Under the pieces are notes generated by a model, which did no database searches, was not told where the DNA came from, and worked only from the letters and a program-made list of their open reading frames with translations. This document shows positions 32,776 to 44,271 of a stretch of 64,000 nucleotides of DNA, piece after piece; the stretch's first letter is position 1, and every line of letters starts with the position of its first letter. The position numbers and the translations under genes are program-made. The stretch comes from Chlorops oryzae (taxonomy: Eukaryota; Arthropoda; Insecta; Diptera; Chloropidae): the NCBI GenBank assembly GCA_020466095.1, contig CM035806.1, positions 31,151,571 through 31,215,570 on the forward strand. Direction: 5' to 3'.

Positions 32776-35700
32776 TTAAGCTGCCTTCGTTAGATTGAAC
32801 GCCGATTCAACGACCATCTTCTTGAGTTGCTGAAATTTTTTGAGTGATTTCTTTTTGATGTGCATCTTCTTCCTGGAGTGTACGAGCTGACAGTGGAGTA
32901 GTAAGCTATAATTTTGCTTGAATATAGCATTGCAATGCTCACAGCTTTGCTTTGCTGTACGATGTTTCCAAAAACGATGGAGAGCCAACGAGCCCTTGGT
33001 GTGATAGTTAAAGACGAGCATCTGTTGTCGTTTGTAACAAATCGAGCAGCTCAGTTTGTTGTTCATCAAACGATTCAGGTATTTGTCACGCAACATTGTC
33101 ATCACCAATTCCGGTGGCATTCCGATTTTCTTCGGTTGGGCTTGCTTTCGCGATGACCGTTTATCGATCGAATTGTTTGAATTGCTGTTCGAATTGTTGA
33201 ATATATTCGGACTGATGGTTCTGGTCGTTGCATCGTTACTGTTGCTCGACTCATGGAATTGTTGTTGTTCCTGTTGTTGTTGTGTTGTTTGCTCTGTTGT
33301 TTTCGTGAGTGTTGTGTTCTTTTTACTAAAATCCAATGGTGCAGCTAAATATTGCTGCTGACTAGCCGCATCGGCAAGCAGTGGTAAAAGTGTGGATAGA
33401 TGTGACAGTGATTTACGTGATGGTTTATTATTTGTAATTGGCGTTGTTGTTTGTTGGCTTTCATATAACTGTTGTTGTTGCTGTTGATTTGGTTGCTGGT
33501 GTTGCTGTGGTTGCTGTTGAATTACCGTGCGAAATGGTGAGAATGATTTTTTTGGACTTTCGTGCTTTTTCAATGAAAAATCGTGTGGACGTTTTGGAGA
33601 TTGTTGTAGTTGTTGTTGATGTTGGTGTTGCTGTTTTTGTTGTTGTTGTTGTTGTTGTTGTTGGTGATGGTTGTGTTTTTTCGTTTGTTGTATTATTGTT
33701 GTAACTGGTTTGATTGTTACTGGTTTCGAGGATATCGCCGTCGTCGTTGATGACGATTGTGCTGTTATTGTTGGAATTTTCGGTGTTATGGTTAGAGTGA
33801 TGTCCTCTTTGTTCTTTAAGTATTCGATGTACTCTTCGGTTTCACTCAACATCCGACGACGTTTCGATGGGCTTTCATAATTTTGTTGTATGGCCTGTTG
33901 TGGTGTCGTTGTTGCTGTTGGCATTGCCGGAAACATTAATGGAGTCTCGGCGTAATACTTATTGATGATATCTTTTACGTAATTCTGAAATTGTGTACCA
34001 ATTTTATTTAGATTTTGATATTCCATTTGGGTTAAAAATGTTGCAGCTTGATTCTCTTTATCCCGTTGACGGTCTTTGAACAGTTCAAGGCGATTCGGTT
34101 GCTGATGTTCGTTGCGATTGTAATTGTTGGCATTTCTTTGATTTTGATTTTGTGGTATTTGTTGTTGTTGCTGTGTTGTTGCTGCTGTTGCTGCTTCGAA
34201 CGTGAATTTGTTGAAGATTTATAATTGTTATTATTATTATTGTTTGTATGATTATTATTTATATACGCGGGAGGCGATCTAATAAGCTGCTCCTTATTCT
34301 CTTGATCTTCCAACTGTTGTTCATCATAGTTGTCATAGTGAACAATATATTGTTGTTGTTGTGTTTGTTGGTATTTACGCTTATTGCTGCTGTTTTTAGT
34401 CTCTTGCAAATCGAAATTTTTGCTTAGAAATGCCGTCATCGCCTTTCTCTGTTCATTAGCTGCAACATTTTCTTGCTTACGATCATGATGACGTTGGTGT
34501 GGGTGTGGGTGTTGCTGTTGTTGTGCCCGTTTCTTTGGTTTCATCGGTGAAATTCCATCGCTCGATGTTGTCGACGATGCCGATGATGGTGTATTCTCAT
34601 CATCTTCACCAGTGGAATGTTGACGTGTACGTTGTAAATGTATGCCATTTTGGTTTTTCGAATTATATTTTGATCGTTCGCTTAATTGATGTTGTTGTTG
34701 TTGTTGTTGTTGTGGTTTTTGTTGCTCTTGTTGATAGTATGCAGCGAAGTTGTTGATGTTATGCGTCGCATTGCTTAAGCTATGTAAAAGCGCAGCAGCT
34801 TCTCTTGTCGTCCATTGAGAGGGCAGTTTATTATTGAACAGGAGTTGATGATTTGCTGGAATTTTCAACTCGTGCACGCCTCCCGCCTTATGAAAATCCT
34901 GAGCGACTGAAGCTGTATTGCGACTGATGGCGTCCATTTTTAAGAGACTATATTTTTTGGGGGGCAGGGGAAAAACGAACATTAGTAAAAAGTATTTTTT
35001 TTTTGTCAGTGATAACGTAACAGATAATTTAACATTAATAATTGAGAAGGAAAATATTAAATGGTAATATGTTTCAATTTAAAAATAAAAGTCCGGCAAC
35101 ACAACAATAGGTAAATATATTATGGGTCCTCATGCAACACATTTACACCGTGTAAACTGAGTGAAGTAAGTAAATCTGTCAAAATTGCTTACAAAATTTG
35201 ACAGTTTTACGAACTTCACTCAGCTTACACGGTGTAAATGCGTTGCATGAGGGCCCTTATTTATAATTTAAGAAAAGAAAAAACTAACTAATGGCAACAT
35301 TGTCCGAGCTTTTAAAAGTTTGGCAGCCCAGAAAATTAAAAAAAAAAAATTGATTCAAAAAAGAAGCCAAATTTAAGGGTTAAAGAAACAATGGAGCGGA
35401 TAATTTTCAAATTAAAAAAGTCTGGCAGCACAACAATATATATTATTTTAAATCAAGAAAAAAACTTTTCGAGCGTAAAAAATTCTGGCAGCACAAAAAA
35501 TACTTATTTAAAAAAATTAATTTAAAAAATAAATGAATCAAATGAGAAGAAAATATTAGGGGTTAAAAGTCGGAGTGGATATTTTCCAAATTAAAAAAAA
35601 GTCTGGCAACCCAAAAATATAATTTTTAAATTAATTACAAAAAAAAAAAAAAAAATGACTCAAAAAGATCTAACGAACTCTTCGAATGGAAAACACTACC

Positions 35701-36587
35701 GCGCATAGTCTTCGGGATCGCTTCCGTCTGCCTCAAGATATTGAAATAATCGTTCGGAGCCGCGTTTTTGTGCGGCAGCATTCGGTAGTCCGCCCGCCAA
35801 GAGATCATGTGGCGGTATTAATGAACCATTGGCGCTCAGACGCCAACCAACCATCGAGGTTGGGTTCACAATAATTTCCTGCAGTGGTCCACCACCGGGA
35901 ATATTATTGTTGTCCGTTGTGGTCGTTGTGTATATCGTTACCGACCCGCCTGCATTACCGACCGTTGTGGTCGTTGTGCTATTGCCAAGACTACATCACA
36001 AAACGGGATTGATGAAATGGAATCGAAAGAGATTTCTTTGTTAGTACACAGTTAGTAGGTATATGCTATGCTAGAAGGGTTATACACACAAAGAAACATT
36101 TTTCCTTTCAATTATTATACAAATCGCACCCTTGCTACTAAATCGGCACAAATCAAAATTTCGCATTTCTCGAAAATCATTCAATATCTCTTGAAACTAA
36201 GGAGAAATAATATTTTTTTCTAAACTTATATTACTCTCAATCGACTGCTGCATCTGTCAATATAAGCGTTAATTTTCTGGGTGTTGGGTTTCTTACAGAA
36301 AAATGCAATCGAACATAAAAAAAATTGATTAAAAAAATTTTGAATTGTGCCGATTTATTAGCAAGGGTGCGAAATATGCATGAATTTACCCGAATGTAGT
36401 ACTAGAATTCTGGAATGAATTTAATTGATTATTTGTAACTAAACTATTCCCAATCGTGCGTAGAACATTTAAATTGTTGCTCGCCGTATTCGTGTTATTA
36501 TTGGAGTTATTACTGTTGCTGTTATTGTTATTGTTAGTGTTATTATTCCGCGCAGGACGATTGTCGTGCGGACTGAACGCAGGCAAC

Positions 36588-36618
<31 letters not shown>

Positions 36619-38604
36619 GAAAGATATATATTCAGTGCAGCATTAAAGAGAAAGCGAGAGCGAGAGAGAGGAATGACGAGACGGATGTTTAAATGCCTTT
36701 GAAATAGATCGACTGTTATACTCACTGCACTTCGCTGATGTGCGCCTGGTATTCCTCCTGAGTGTCGGCCAAGAAGGAGCATTTATTACACGCACGCTTA
36801 TTGTGCACCTTGAGGACATGCGTTGCCAAACGTTCTGACCGCGCTGCCTTATAGTCGCAGAGCAGACAAACGAACGGTTTTGTGTGCGTATTCAAATGCC
36901 GTTTGAGGCCCCATTTATCGGCGCCCGACCACGGGCAATAACAGCAGGTGAAACGTTTCTCTCGTTTGGGTTTAATTGCGCCGCCACCGCCAACACCGCC
37001 GATACTGTTGCCACCACCGCCGCCCACAAGACTGCCATCGTCGTTTTTCTCTTGCTTCAATTGCGGCAGCGGCTCATCGGCAGCCGTGGCCACGGCTTCA
37101 ATTGTCTCGGCGATACTCATACTAGAAGATGTCGGCTGGCGTTGACTCTCGAGGAAAGCATTGTCGATTTGAACGTTCGCTGCCTGAAAACCAAAACCAA
37201 AACCAAAACCAAAAAGAAAAAAAAAAGCTTAGGTATTCGTTTTCTTCCTAGGTATATGTATATGCATGTATTTTCATTTATTTCACGCGTTTGCCTTACC
37301 GATGCGTTTATGGTGACATTGCCGCGCCCGCCGGAATGATGATGGCCCGACGCTGACGAGGACGACGACGGTACATGGCGGCGGGTCTTGTTGATGTCGT
37401 ATTGCATCTCGCGATGCATGCGTAGGAAATGTTTCTTCACGTGATCGGCACGATTGAATTGCTTGAGGCAAGCGTAACACTGGAAGGGTTTCTCGTCTTT
37501 ATGGATATTCTCGTGACGTGTATAGAGATCACGCCGATCGGTGGAATACGGACAGTGTGTGCATGCGTAACGCTTTTGTATTTGAACACCGCCGTTGTTG
37601 TTGTTGTTGTTGTTATTATTATTATTACTATTGTTGCCGTTGTTGTTGTTGTTGTTGCTGTTTTGATTCGAATTCTGTTGGTTATTGGAATTGTTTAATT
37701 TCTTTCGACCGCTGTTGCCACCACCGCCACCACCGCCTACTCCTGACGGATTCGATGTATTCGCTGCGGCGGAGGCGATTTGCTGTTGATTGGTTTGCTG
37801 GAGAACTGTATTGCCGGAAGTTGATGGACTAGTGTAAATTACTTCATTAGCATTCACTATCGAGGCGTTCAGGTCGGATCGATTTTTGGCTCTGGAATCG
37901 ATGGACAAAGGGGAGGAATTTTAGTAAAAGACTTATTGAAAGTGTCACAAAAAGATGTCAGAAAAATGTCAAAAAATGTGCCACAAAAATGAAATCCCTT
38001 CATAAACTTATCCTCAATTATTTCTTGTTTTTTTTTTTTTTTTTTTTTTTTTACAAAACCGACCAATAATTTACTGATTTAGACTCCCACTTATCCGAAA
38101 CTCACTTCTTTGTGACAACAACTTGTTGCTGCTGCTGCTGCTGTGTTGTTGTTGTTGTTGTTGCTGTTGATGATGTTGCTGCTGCTGTGTTGTTGTTGTT
38201 GCTGCTGTTGTGTGGTCGTATAGCTTTGCAGCTTACCACCTGTTGTTGTAGTCCATTGTACGATTTGCGGTTGCTGTTGCTGTTGATCACCAGCACCAGG
38301 CGTTGTTGTTGCAGCAGTAGCTGTGGTGAAACCATTTTGCATTAAGGCTGCCAATCCGAAAGCCGTATTTAAATGATGATCCTCGGTTTTGAAATTCGCA
38401 CCACCTCCACCGACACCGATGGCACCGGTGCCGCCGCCGCCACCAGTTGTGGCAACAACAACTGACCCCTCTGGCTGCTGTTGAATAACAACATTACCAC
38501 CGGCGGCAGCAGCTGCTGCAGCTGCTGTTACGACCGCCGCAGCAGCGATATTGCCCGCATTGTGCTCGTATTCTATAGTGGGCGCCGATGAGCGATCAAT
38601 TTGC

Positions 38605-38648
<44 letters not shown>

Positions 38649-38929
38649 AACAAATCGATTAGCATTAAAGCGAAGGAGAAAAAACAACTTTCACGAGCTT
38701 CTCTTTTTTTTTTTTTTTTTTTTTGATTTCGTGCTTGACTCACCAAATTCGTGAACGAACGTTCGCCCTCGGGTGCTGTGGGTCCAGTGGTTGCCACCTG
38801 CGCGACTGGCGTGCCAAGCGTATGCAATCCATTTCCGGTCTCTTCTCCATACAGTTTTCGTGTGATTTCTTTGAACATATCTTCATAGGCGGCCTCAACA
38901 TTTGAGGACGGTGGTATTAATGTTGCCAT
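32776..38929 (-). CDS. chn: charlatan, REST-like C2H2 zinc-finger protein (seven coding exons, frame-broken)
   Basis: Charlatan is a nuclear repressor functionally compared with REST/NRSF and needed in sensory-organ and neuronal development. Proposed exons are 38744-38929, 38106-38603, 37300-37891, 36726-37183, 36390-36572, 35700-35990 and 32776-34947, about 1,457 codons once three frame breaks are set aside. Exon 1 begins MATLIPPSSNVEAAYEDMFK. Exon 3 has fingers 1-2 (YACTHCPYSTDRRDLYTRH and the following CYAC finger). Exon 4 has fingers 3-5 (FTCCYCPWSGADKWGLKRH, FVCLLC, RACNKC), the last His of finger 5 being completed across the splice. Exon 6 carries PLQEIIVNPTSMVGWRLSAN. Exon 7 has Gln-rich tracts and two C-terminal fingers (CSIC, CEHC). 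All phases agree except after exon 2 and inside exon 7, where extra CA dinucleotides shift the frame. The exon 6 donor CG|GTAGTG is weak but in phase with TATAG|TCTC at 34947. The name rests on the finger sequences. Confidence 0.87.
34170..34178 (-). other. chn: Frame break in the chn exon 7 glutamine tract
   Basis: At CAACAACACAGCAACAA (minus strand) the upstream frame (MDAISRNTASVAQDF...) runs on into HSNNNKYHKIKIKEMP and stops at 34032. The shifted frame gives a Gln run, then IPQNQNQRNANNYN and RLELFKDRQRDKENQAATFL before MEYQNLNKIGTQ. The latter has natural protein composition and joins the C-terminal fingers. It is the same CA surplus as in exon 2. Confidence 0.72.
34948..35699 (-). repeat. 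chn: chn intron 6 with degenerate tandem array and an inserted palindrome
   Basis: The motif (G/A)TCTGGCAGCACAACAATAT recurs in diverged form near 35091, 35321, 35419, 35485 and 35601. It is surrounded by recurring AAGAAGAAAATATT, GGGTTAAA and GATAATTTTCAAATTA blocks, so the intron is largely an imperfect tandem repeat. The 133-bp palindrome at 35124-35256 interrupts it. Confidence 0.6.
35124..35256. mobile_element. chn: 133-bp fold-back MITE in chn intron 6
   Basis: GGGTCCTCATGCAACACATT plus TACACCGTGTAAACTGAGTG at the left is mirrored by CACTCAGCTTACACGGTGTA plus AATGCGTTGCATGAGGGCCC at the right, leaving a loop of about 45 bp. TTAT flanks both sides as a possible duplication. The inverted arms pair over about 43 bp with few mismatches. 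Confidence 0.8.
38141..38190 (-). other. chn: Two frame breaks in the chn exon 2 glutamine tract
   Basis: Read on the minus strand, the CAA/CAG tract has CAACACAGCAG at about 38186-38190 and again at about 38142-38146, where plain CAACAGCAG would continue polyglutamine. As written, translation passes from Gln into HSSSNIIN, Asn and Ala runs and then SCCHKE, and exon 3 would then be entered in a frame that meets a stop. Without the two extra CAs the tract stays Gln/His, ends QVVVTK, and the two-base overhang fits exon 3. This may be a consensus error or a true variant. Confidence 0.7.
38608..38643. repeat. (GA)n microsatellite beside the chn exon 2 acceptor
   Basis: GATAGATAGA passes into a run of about 14 GA units. 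On the gene strand this is a CT-rich tract directly before the CTAG acceptor, so it also serves as the polypyrimidine tract of intron 1. Confidence 0.85.
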
Positions 38930-39015
38930 TGCGTTTTATTATTATAAAATGCGCTGGCAATGCTGCGACGACAACAACAACAAGCTTTCTTCAAATTACA
39001 CTGAATCAATGCACA
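38930..39015 (-). promoter_or_regulatory. chn: chn 5' UTR segment with upstream splice acceptor
   Basis: Upstream of the ATG (context AAAACGCAATGGCA), the minus strand shows a poly-pyrimidine-rich TTTTTTTTTGCAG|TGTGCATTG acceptor at 39016-39017. This suggests the start-codon exon begins at 39015 and that one or more non-coding exons lie further right. It is inferred from the acceptor motif only. Confidence 0.5.
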
Positions 39016-40244
39016 CTGCAAAAAAAAATTTAAGAAAAAGAGAAAAGAGATAAATTAAAATAAAAGAAAATCCGAAGACGAAAAGGAGTTCAAGATGAGA
39101 TAAGAAACTTATTGCGAAAGCGGGCGGAACAAAACAAGGGCGTGTGTGTGTGTGTGTGTGTGTGTATGAGAGAGAAAAAGCGCGAAAGACAGAGATCGAG
39201 ACACACCGGGGGGATGGATATAGAGCATCTACTTAAATTGCTTGCGACAGCTGAACTGAATTAGCTGTCACTTCCAGGAATTGACTCCGACGAGCTGAAA
39301 CTCCGACTCTGACGCTTCTCCTTTGCCTTTGCCTTTGCCGTCTCTTTCGCCGCTGCCTTTGGCCCTGGAAAGCCCGACGCAAGGTGATTTGTTAAACGGC
39401 TCACAAGGGCTTAAGGTTTGGGTGTTGCGCACTGAATATCGTGCTGCTCTGCTCTGCTCGGCTCTGCTCGGCTCGCTGCCGAGGAACATAATGATGACCA
39501 ATTTTGCGCGGCGGCAGACGATCGTGGGCATTTGCTGCTATTGAGTCACTCGAAGCGATGTCTTTTTGGTTTTTCTGCCTTTTTATTTCTTTTCTCTGCT
39601 TTACTATTTTTGTTTTTGTTTTTGTTTTCTTTAGGTTTTTAGTTTTATTTTTATTAATTTTTTTTTAAATATAATTTTTTGCTTTTATTTTCTTGCCTAG
39701 GCAAGCATTTTTATTCTGATTGTGAGTGCGGCGTAGGTGGCGATCAACACCCACAATTTGGCATATGCAAATGAGCTCCACTGCGGTCATTGAGCGAATT
39801 GAGCATGCCAAGCTTTGCAAAAGTGGGTGGTGGTAGTATCTAGGCGCGGGAGCTTATTTTTTTTCTCTCTTTCCAAAGCTCTAACGGTTTGTCATGCATT
39901 CGAGATATAGCGATTAGCTAAGCGGTGGCTTTTTTTTTTTTTGTTTTAGAACATTTCATAGGCTTGGATTATTAATACATAAACACACACACACACACAC
40001 ACACACACAAATATCTTAGTAGCTGATATGAATTCTTATTGATAGTACTATATTGCGCTTAAGGACTTCGCTTGAGTTGACAACACTGATTATGAGCACC
40101 CCCCGAACGTAGTCAGGATTTAAGCTAACTTAAGAGATTATAGAAGAGATGATTTATTTTCTGCACCTCTGCAAATGTGTCCACTCATAAGAGATTTCGC
40201 TGAAGGAATATTACACTAACATTTTTGATCGTTTTTCTTTGACT

Positions 40245-40900
40245 TCTTTAGGGTTCTCTTGCCTATATTTGGTTTTGGTAGATAAATGGACTACAGTGCA
40301 ATTCTAAATCGGTCTCAAAGAGGATGGCCGAGAATTAAGTTGCGCACTTAGCTTTGGCTATAAATCGTAAGCCGTTCAATATTTTATTTTTCTGTCTATG
40401 ACCAAACTTAAGCCCTTGACTCGAATAAAATACAGTCGGAATCTGGATATTGCGAATTAATTTTTGCACGTCCTGTTCATTGTATTCAGATTGTTCGTAT
40501 TAGCGAGTTTGAATGTTTTGTTCATTATTTACAGGACCGTCGAGTAAAATTTGCAGCCCCCCCTCACACACACACACACAAAATTGTGCGACCATAAAAA
40601 CAAAGTCCCATGCCAATTTTGGGTCCCTTCAGAAAGCCCGAGGCCCGAGGGAAAATCCCCATTTTTCATCCCACTGTCTAAAGGCCTCATATTTTGGGAA
40701 AGTCCCTGTAACAAAAAAGCGTTCACTATTTCCAGCTGTTCATTATTTCAGGGATTCGTTTGGATCAAAAAAATTTCCCAAAAACAGACAAAATTTGATT
40801 TGTAGCCATATCGTCTAATCAAGACTTAACTAACTGATCCGAAAAAAATCCATCTAATAGATATAAATTTCAAAAATATCAAACATTTCAAGAACTTCAA
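40245..40900 (+). repeat. Dispersed repeat, copy 2, split by an insertion
   Basis: The first part (40250-40425) matches 18085-18260: CCTATATTTGGTTTTG, GAATTAAGTTGCGCACT, TATTTTATTTTTCTGTCTAT. The match resumes at AACTGATCCGAAAAAAAT (about 40829), as at 18265. Roughly 400 bp in between (40430-40825) are absent from copy 1 and include a (CA)n run. This indicates insertion into copy 2 or loss from copy 1. Confidence 0.55.
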
Positions 40901-41215
40901 AAATTTCAACATTTTCAAATAAGTATGTATGTATTTGAAAATTTTAAAAATTCTTAAAAATTTCAGAATTCTAAATTTCAATTTTGCAATTTAAAAATTT
41001 TAGAAATTTCAGAAATTCTAAATTTCAATTTTGCAATTTAAAAATTCTTAAAAATTTCAGAAATTCTAAATTTCAATTTTGCAATTTAAAAATTCTTAAA
41101 AATTTCAGAAATTCTAAATTTCAATTTTGCAATTTAAAAATTTTAGAAATTTCAGAAATTCTAAATTTCAATTTTGCAATTTCAAAATTTAAAAAATTTT
41201 CAACATTTTAAATTT
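40860..41215 (+). repeat. 48-bp tandem minisatellite, about five units plus flanks
   Basis: The unit reads TTCTAAATTTCAATTTTGCA followed by ATTTAAAAATTCTTAAAAAT and TTCAGAAA. It repeats most regularly from 40970 to 41200, with degenerate AAATTTCAA material on both sides. Because 48 is divisible by three, an open frame of 16-residue repeats crosses it, which is an artefact. Confidence 0.9.
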
Positions 41216-41230
41216 TCAAAATTTTAAAAT

Positions 41231-41311
41231 AGGTCTGTTCCCGTACTGCATGAAACTGCCCAAAAAAATTGGATGGTTTGGGGCAGTTTTGTACAATACG
41301 GGAACAGACCT
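41231..41311. mobile_element. 81-bp palindromic MITE
   Basis: AGGTCTGTTCCCGTACTGCA and ACTGCCC at the left mirror GGGCAGTTTTGTACAATACG and GGAACAGACCT at the right. AAT on each side may be a target duplication. The whole element folds into a single hairpin. Confidence 0.75.
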
Positions 41312-44271
41312 AATATGTAAAAATTTCAAAAATTGTATAATTTTTTTATACTTCTGATTCAAAGCTGGTAATTATGTATTATAATTAAGGACAACCAGGA
41401 GACTTCTTGCAAAGAATCACAGTAGGCGATTTTTTCTCCCTACAATATAGAGCAACATGCAAGAATAAAAATTAAGAGTCACACGAAGACAAATTGTGAA
41501 GCTCATTGGCAAGTCGACGTCGTTTTGTTATTTTTTTTTTCGTAATTTTTTTTTAAGGAAACCTAAGAAATGAGTGGGGAGGGGGAGAAATCGAAAAATA
41601 AAAATATCGATCCCGACGTTTTATTGCATTTCGACTTTTTTGTGGCAATCCTCGAAACTTTATGGGGCAAGACGACGGAACTTTCTTTGTAGTCAACCGC
41701 GTCCGATTCAGTGCGGAGCGACAAGCAAAGGAGCTGCATTGTTGTGGTCTCAAAAGTTGTGGCCTGCAGACGAAGCTCAAGAAAAATGATATGAACTACA
41801 AAAAAAAAAAAAAGATCTAAAATATCGAGTAGAAGTAGAAAACCGAAGAGCAAGAGTAAGAAGAATAAGTCCCAAGACGAGTCATAACACAAAAAAGAAA
41901 CCCCAAACTAAAGTGAACCGATCCCAAACCCAAAACTCGTAAGCCCAAGAAGACCCACCCGAGTTGGCCTTTTTTTTTTTTTTTTTTGGTGAAGCGCGAT
42001 AACGTCTCAACTTTCGAGACAGCGTCGTCAGCATTTTTATTATTTTTGTTTTTATTTTCCTTTTTCTTCTTCGTAATATTTTTTTTTATATTTGCACATT
42101 AATGGATGCTGCTGCTGCTGCTGCTTCAAGTGGGTGGCGATGTGAACGATATGACCGACCACGGAATATACTCATGTACGTAACCCAATGCGCCCAAAAA
42201 ACGTGCGCGATAAGCTGCGATATGGGCGCAGAGGGGAGCAGCAGCTAGCTACTCATGTGGCACATAAAACAGATGATTTAGCTCGACTTGTCGTCATTCA
42301 CTTTGTATTATGGCTGCAGATGCTGCGTTGGCGTTGGCGTTGGCGTTGACTCTTGTCTTTGGACTGCAAAATACGCATAAACAACAACAGCACCAGCAGC
42401 AAGTCGTCAGCAGCAGAAACAGCCAGCGACAAAGCCACGAGACTCTTTCGAGTTAACCAAGACCGATTGCGATTGACACACAGCGACCGTCACAGTCACA
42501 GTTGAAGTCAGTGGTGTGTGTAGTCTGCGTTGTTTTTTTTTTTTTGCCCCCAATGATAATGATGATGATGATGATGACTATGACGACAATGACGATTTTA
42601 CGGAATTCTAGCGAAACGTGTTCTCCCCCACAACGTGGCAGGCGGACAGACTGCCCACCCGATCGATCCGGCAGTGCAGCGCAGCGCAGCAACATGTTGC
42701 GCTTTAAGCAGATAAAGTTGCTTGAGCAGCCATTTCGCCCCAACCAACCATCCGACCGAGCGATTGACTGACTGGCTCGAGACCCCCTCTCTCACGCCCG
42801 TATAATTATATATGTATGTATGTTGGAGTGTTCATATACAAATTCATATTCGTCGCTCCGTTTTGGCTTTAGTTCTGGATCTTGGTCTTTTCCTCATGCG
42901 CTTGAAATTTCTGAGTCAGCCTAAATATGGATTGCATGGGGGCGTTTGGTGGTTCTCAGGCGTAGATTTCATTTACTTTGTTGTTGTTGTTCTTGTTGTT
43001 TCTTCGATTTCGCCTTTGGTGCGGATTTGATTTCAACATATTCCGTTTGTAGTTGCTCACGTTGTCGCACCCTTTTTGCGCCCTTCCTTTCGCGCTTTCT
43101 GTGGCTTTTGCAAAAGTTAAAGTCAAGATCACCCGGATTTTTTCTTCGAAGAATCGAATTTCGATTTTATTTTTCTTATTTTACTTTTTTGTTTCTCCAT
43201 TGGCTTTTTTTTGGAATATTTTTTTTATATTTTTTTTTTGTAAGTTGAAATCTTGTGATTCCGTTGAGCACACAATTAGCGTTTTCCATTTAGCATGGAA
43301 ACGATTTTTCGAGCGAGTCCAAGGAGTGTTAAGTTTCAATATTTGTCAAACGGTCTCGCGTGAAACTCCCAAAAGATACCATGCCACACAATGCCACCGC
43401 GTGGGCGTGACTACACTTTTCCATTAGCGCGAATGTTGTAACCAAGCTGCCCAGACACACACTCGTATGTACATCGCACCACACCGCAGCATCTGCTAAT
43501 GAATTTCATAATTTATGCCCTCAAAATCATTCAAATCAAACCCACTGCGGCCTACCTGCCGAAGATGAAGATGAAGATGAAAATGATCACCTTCGAATTC
43601 GTTCGGTGAGCGATCGGTGAAGATCATTACAAAACGCAAGAGGAAAATGAAATCCCCAACGCGGAGAAAACTCACTGCGATGAGTAACATTCACAGAAAC
43701 GGAATACGCAAGGCAAAAAACACTCGTGAGCTGGAAAACCAAAACGAGAAAAAAAAAACAACGGGAGAAAAAACAGCTGCCGGGGAACCACATCCGAACG
43801 GGATGCGAGTGGGGTCGATATGAGCGATGGGCGCGTAAAGTGCTTGCGAAAAAAAAAACACGCGACATTGCAATAAAAACAAAGCAAAGCAAAAAAAAGA
43901 AACGAAGGGGGGAAAACAATCAAGCATCCGCGTCGGAGCCAAGTGCAAGTGAAGAAAAAAGTTGAAAGAGCAAAAAAAAAAAAAAAACAAAAATTAAAGC
44001 AAAATAAAAAAGCAACAATCAACACGCGATCATTTGAATTGGGGGAAGCTAACACAATTCTAACTAGGAAGGCAAACTTGAAAAGCACTCTACACTATGG
44101 GGTCGGTCTTATGTGTGCATGACGAGACTAGAGAACCAATTATGTATGTAATAGCAGGAGTTATTAGAAGAGTAAAACCAGAGTTCACCCAATTGCATTT
44201 ATTACATAGTCTTTTTCTACACAATCTGCAAAACAAGCTTTTTTTTTTTTTAAAGATTTCATTTACAATAG

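Larger units (their letters stand above)
39016..44096. other. Region upstream of chn, non-coding
   Basis: It contains (GT)n at 39143-39164, (CA)n at 39983-40009, a dispersed repeat (40245-40900), a 48-bp tandem array (40860-41215) and an 81-bp palindrome (41231-41311). The block 41900-43960 is richer in GC with CTGCTG, GATGAT and CAGCAG runs and A-rich ends, the usual look of fly 5' UTR or enhancer DNA. No protein-like ORF and no clear promoter are seen. Confidence 0.55.

Noticed and set aside
38106..38260. A 52-nt intron (GTAAGC...CACAG) to explain the first chn frame break
   Set aside because: It lacks a polypyrimidine tract and branch-like site, does not explain the second break or exon 7, and would leave a wrong phase for exon 3.
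38112..38345. Plus-strand Cys/Val/Leu-rich ORF
   Set aside because: Antisense shadow of the chn glutamine tract.
40984..41211. ORF with 16-residue repeats (NSKFQFCNLKILKNFR)
   Set aside because: It is the 48-bp AT-rich minisatellite read in one frame; the unit length being a multiple of three explains the openness.
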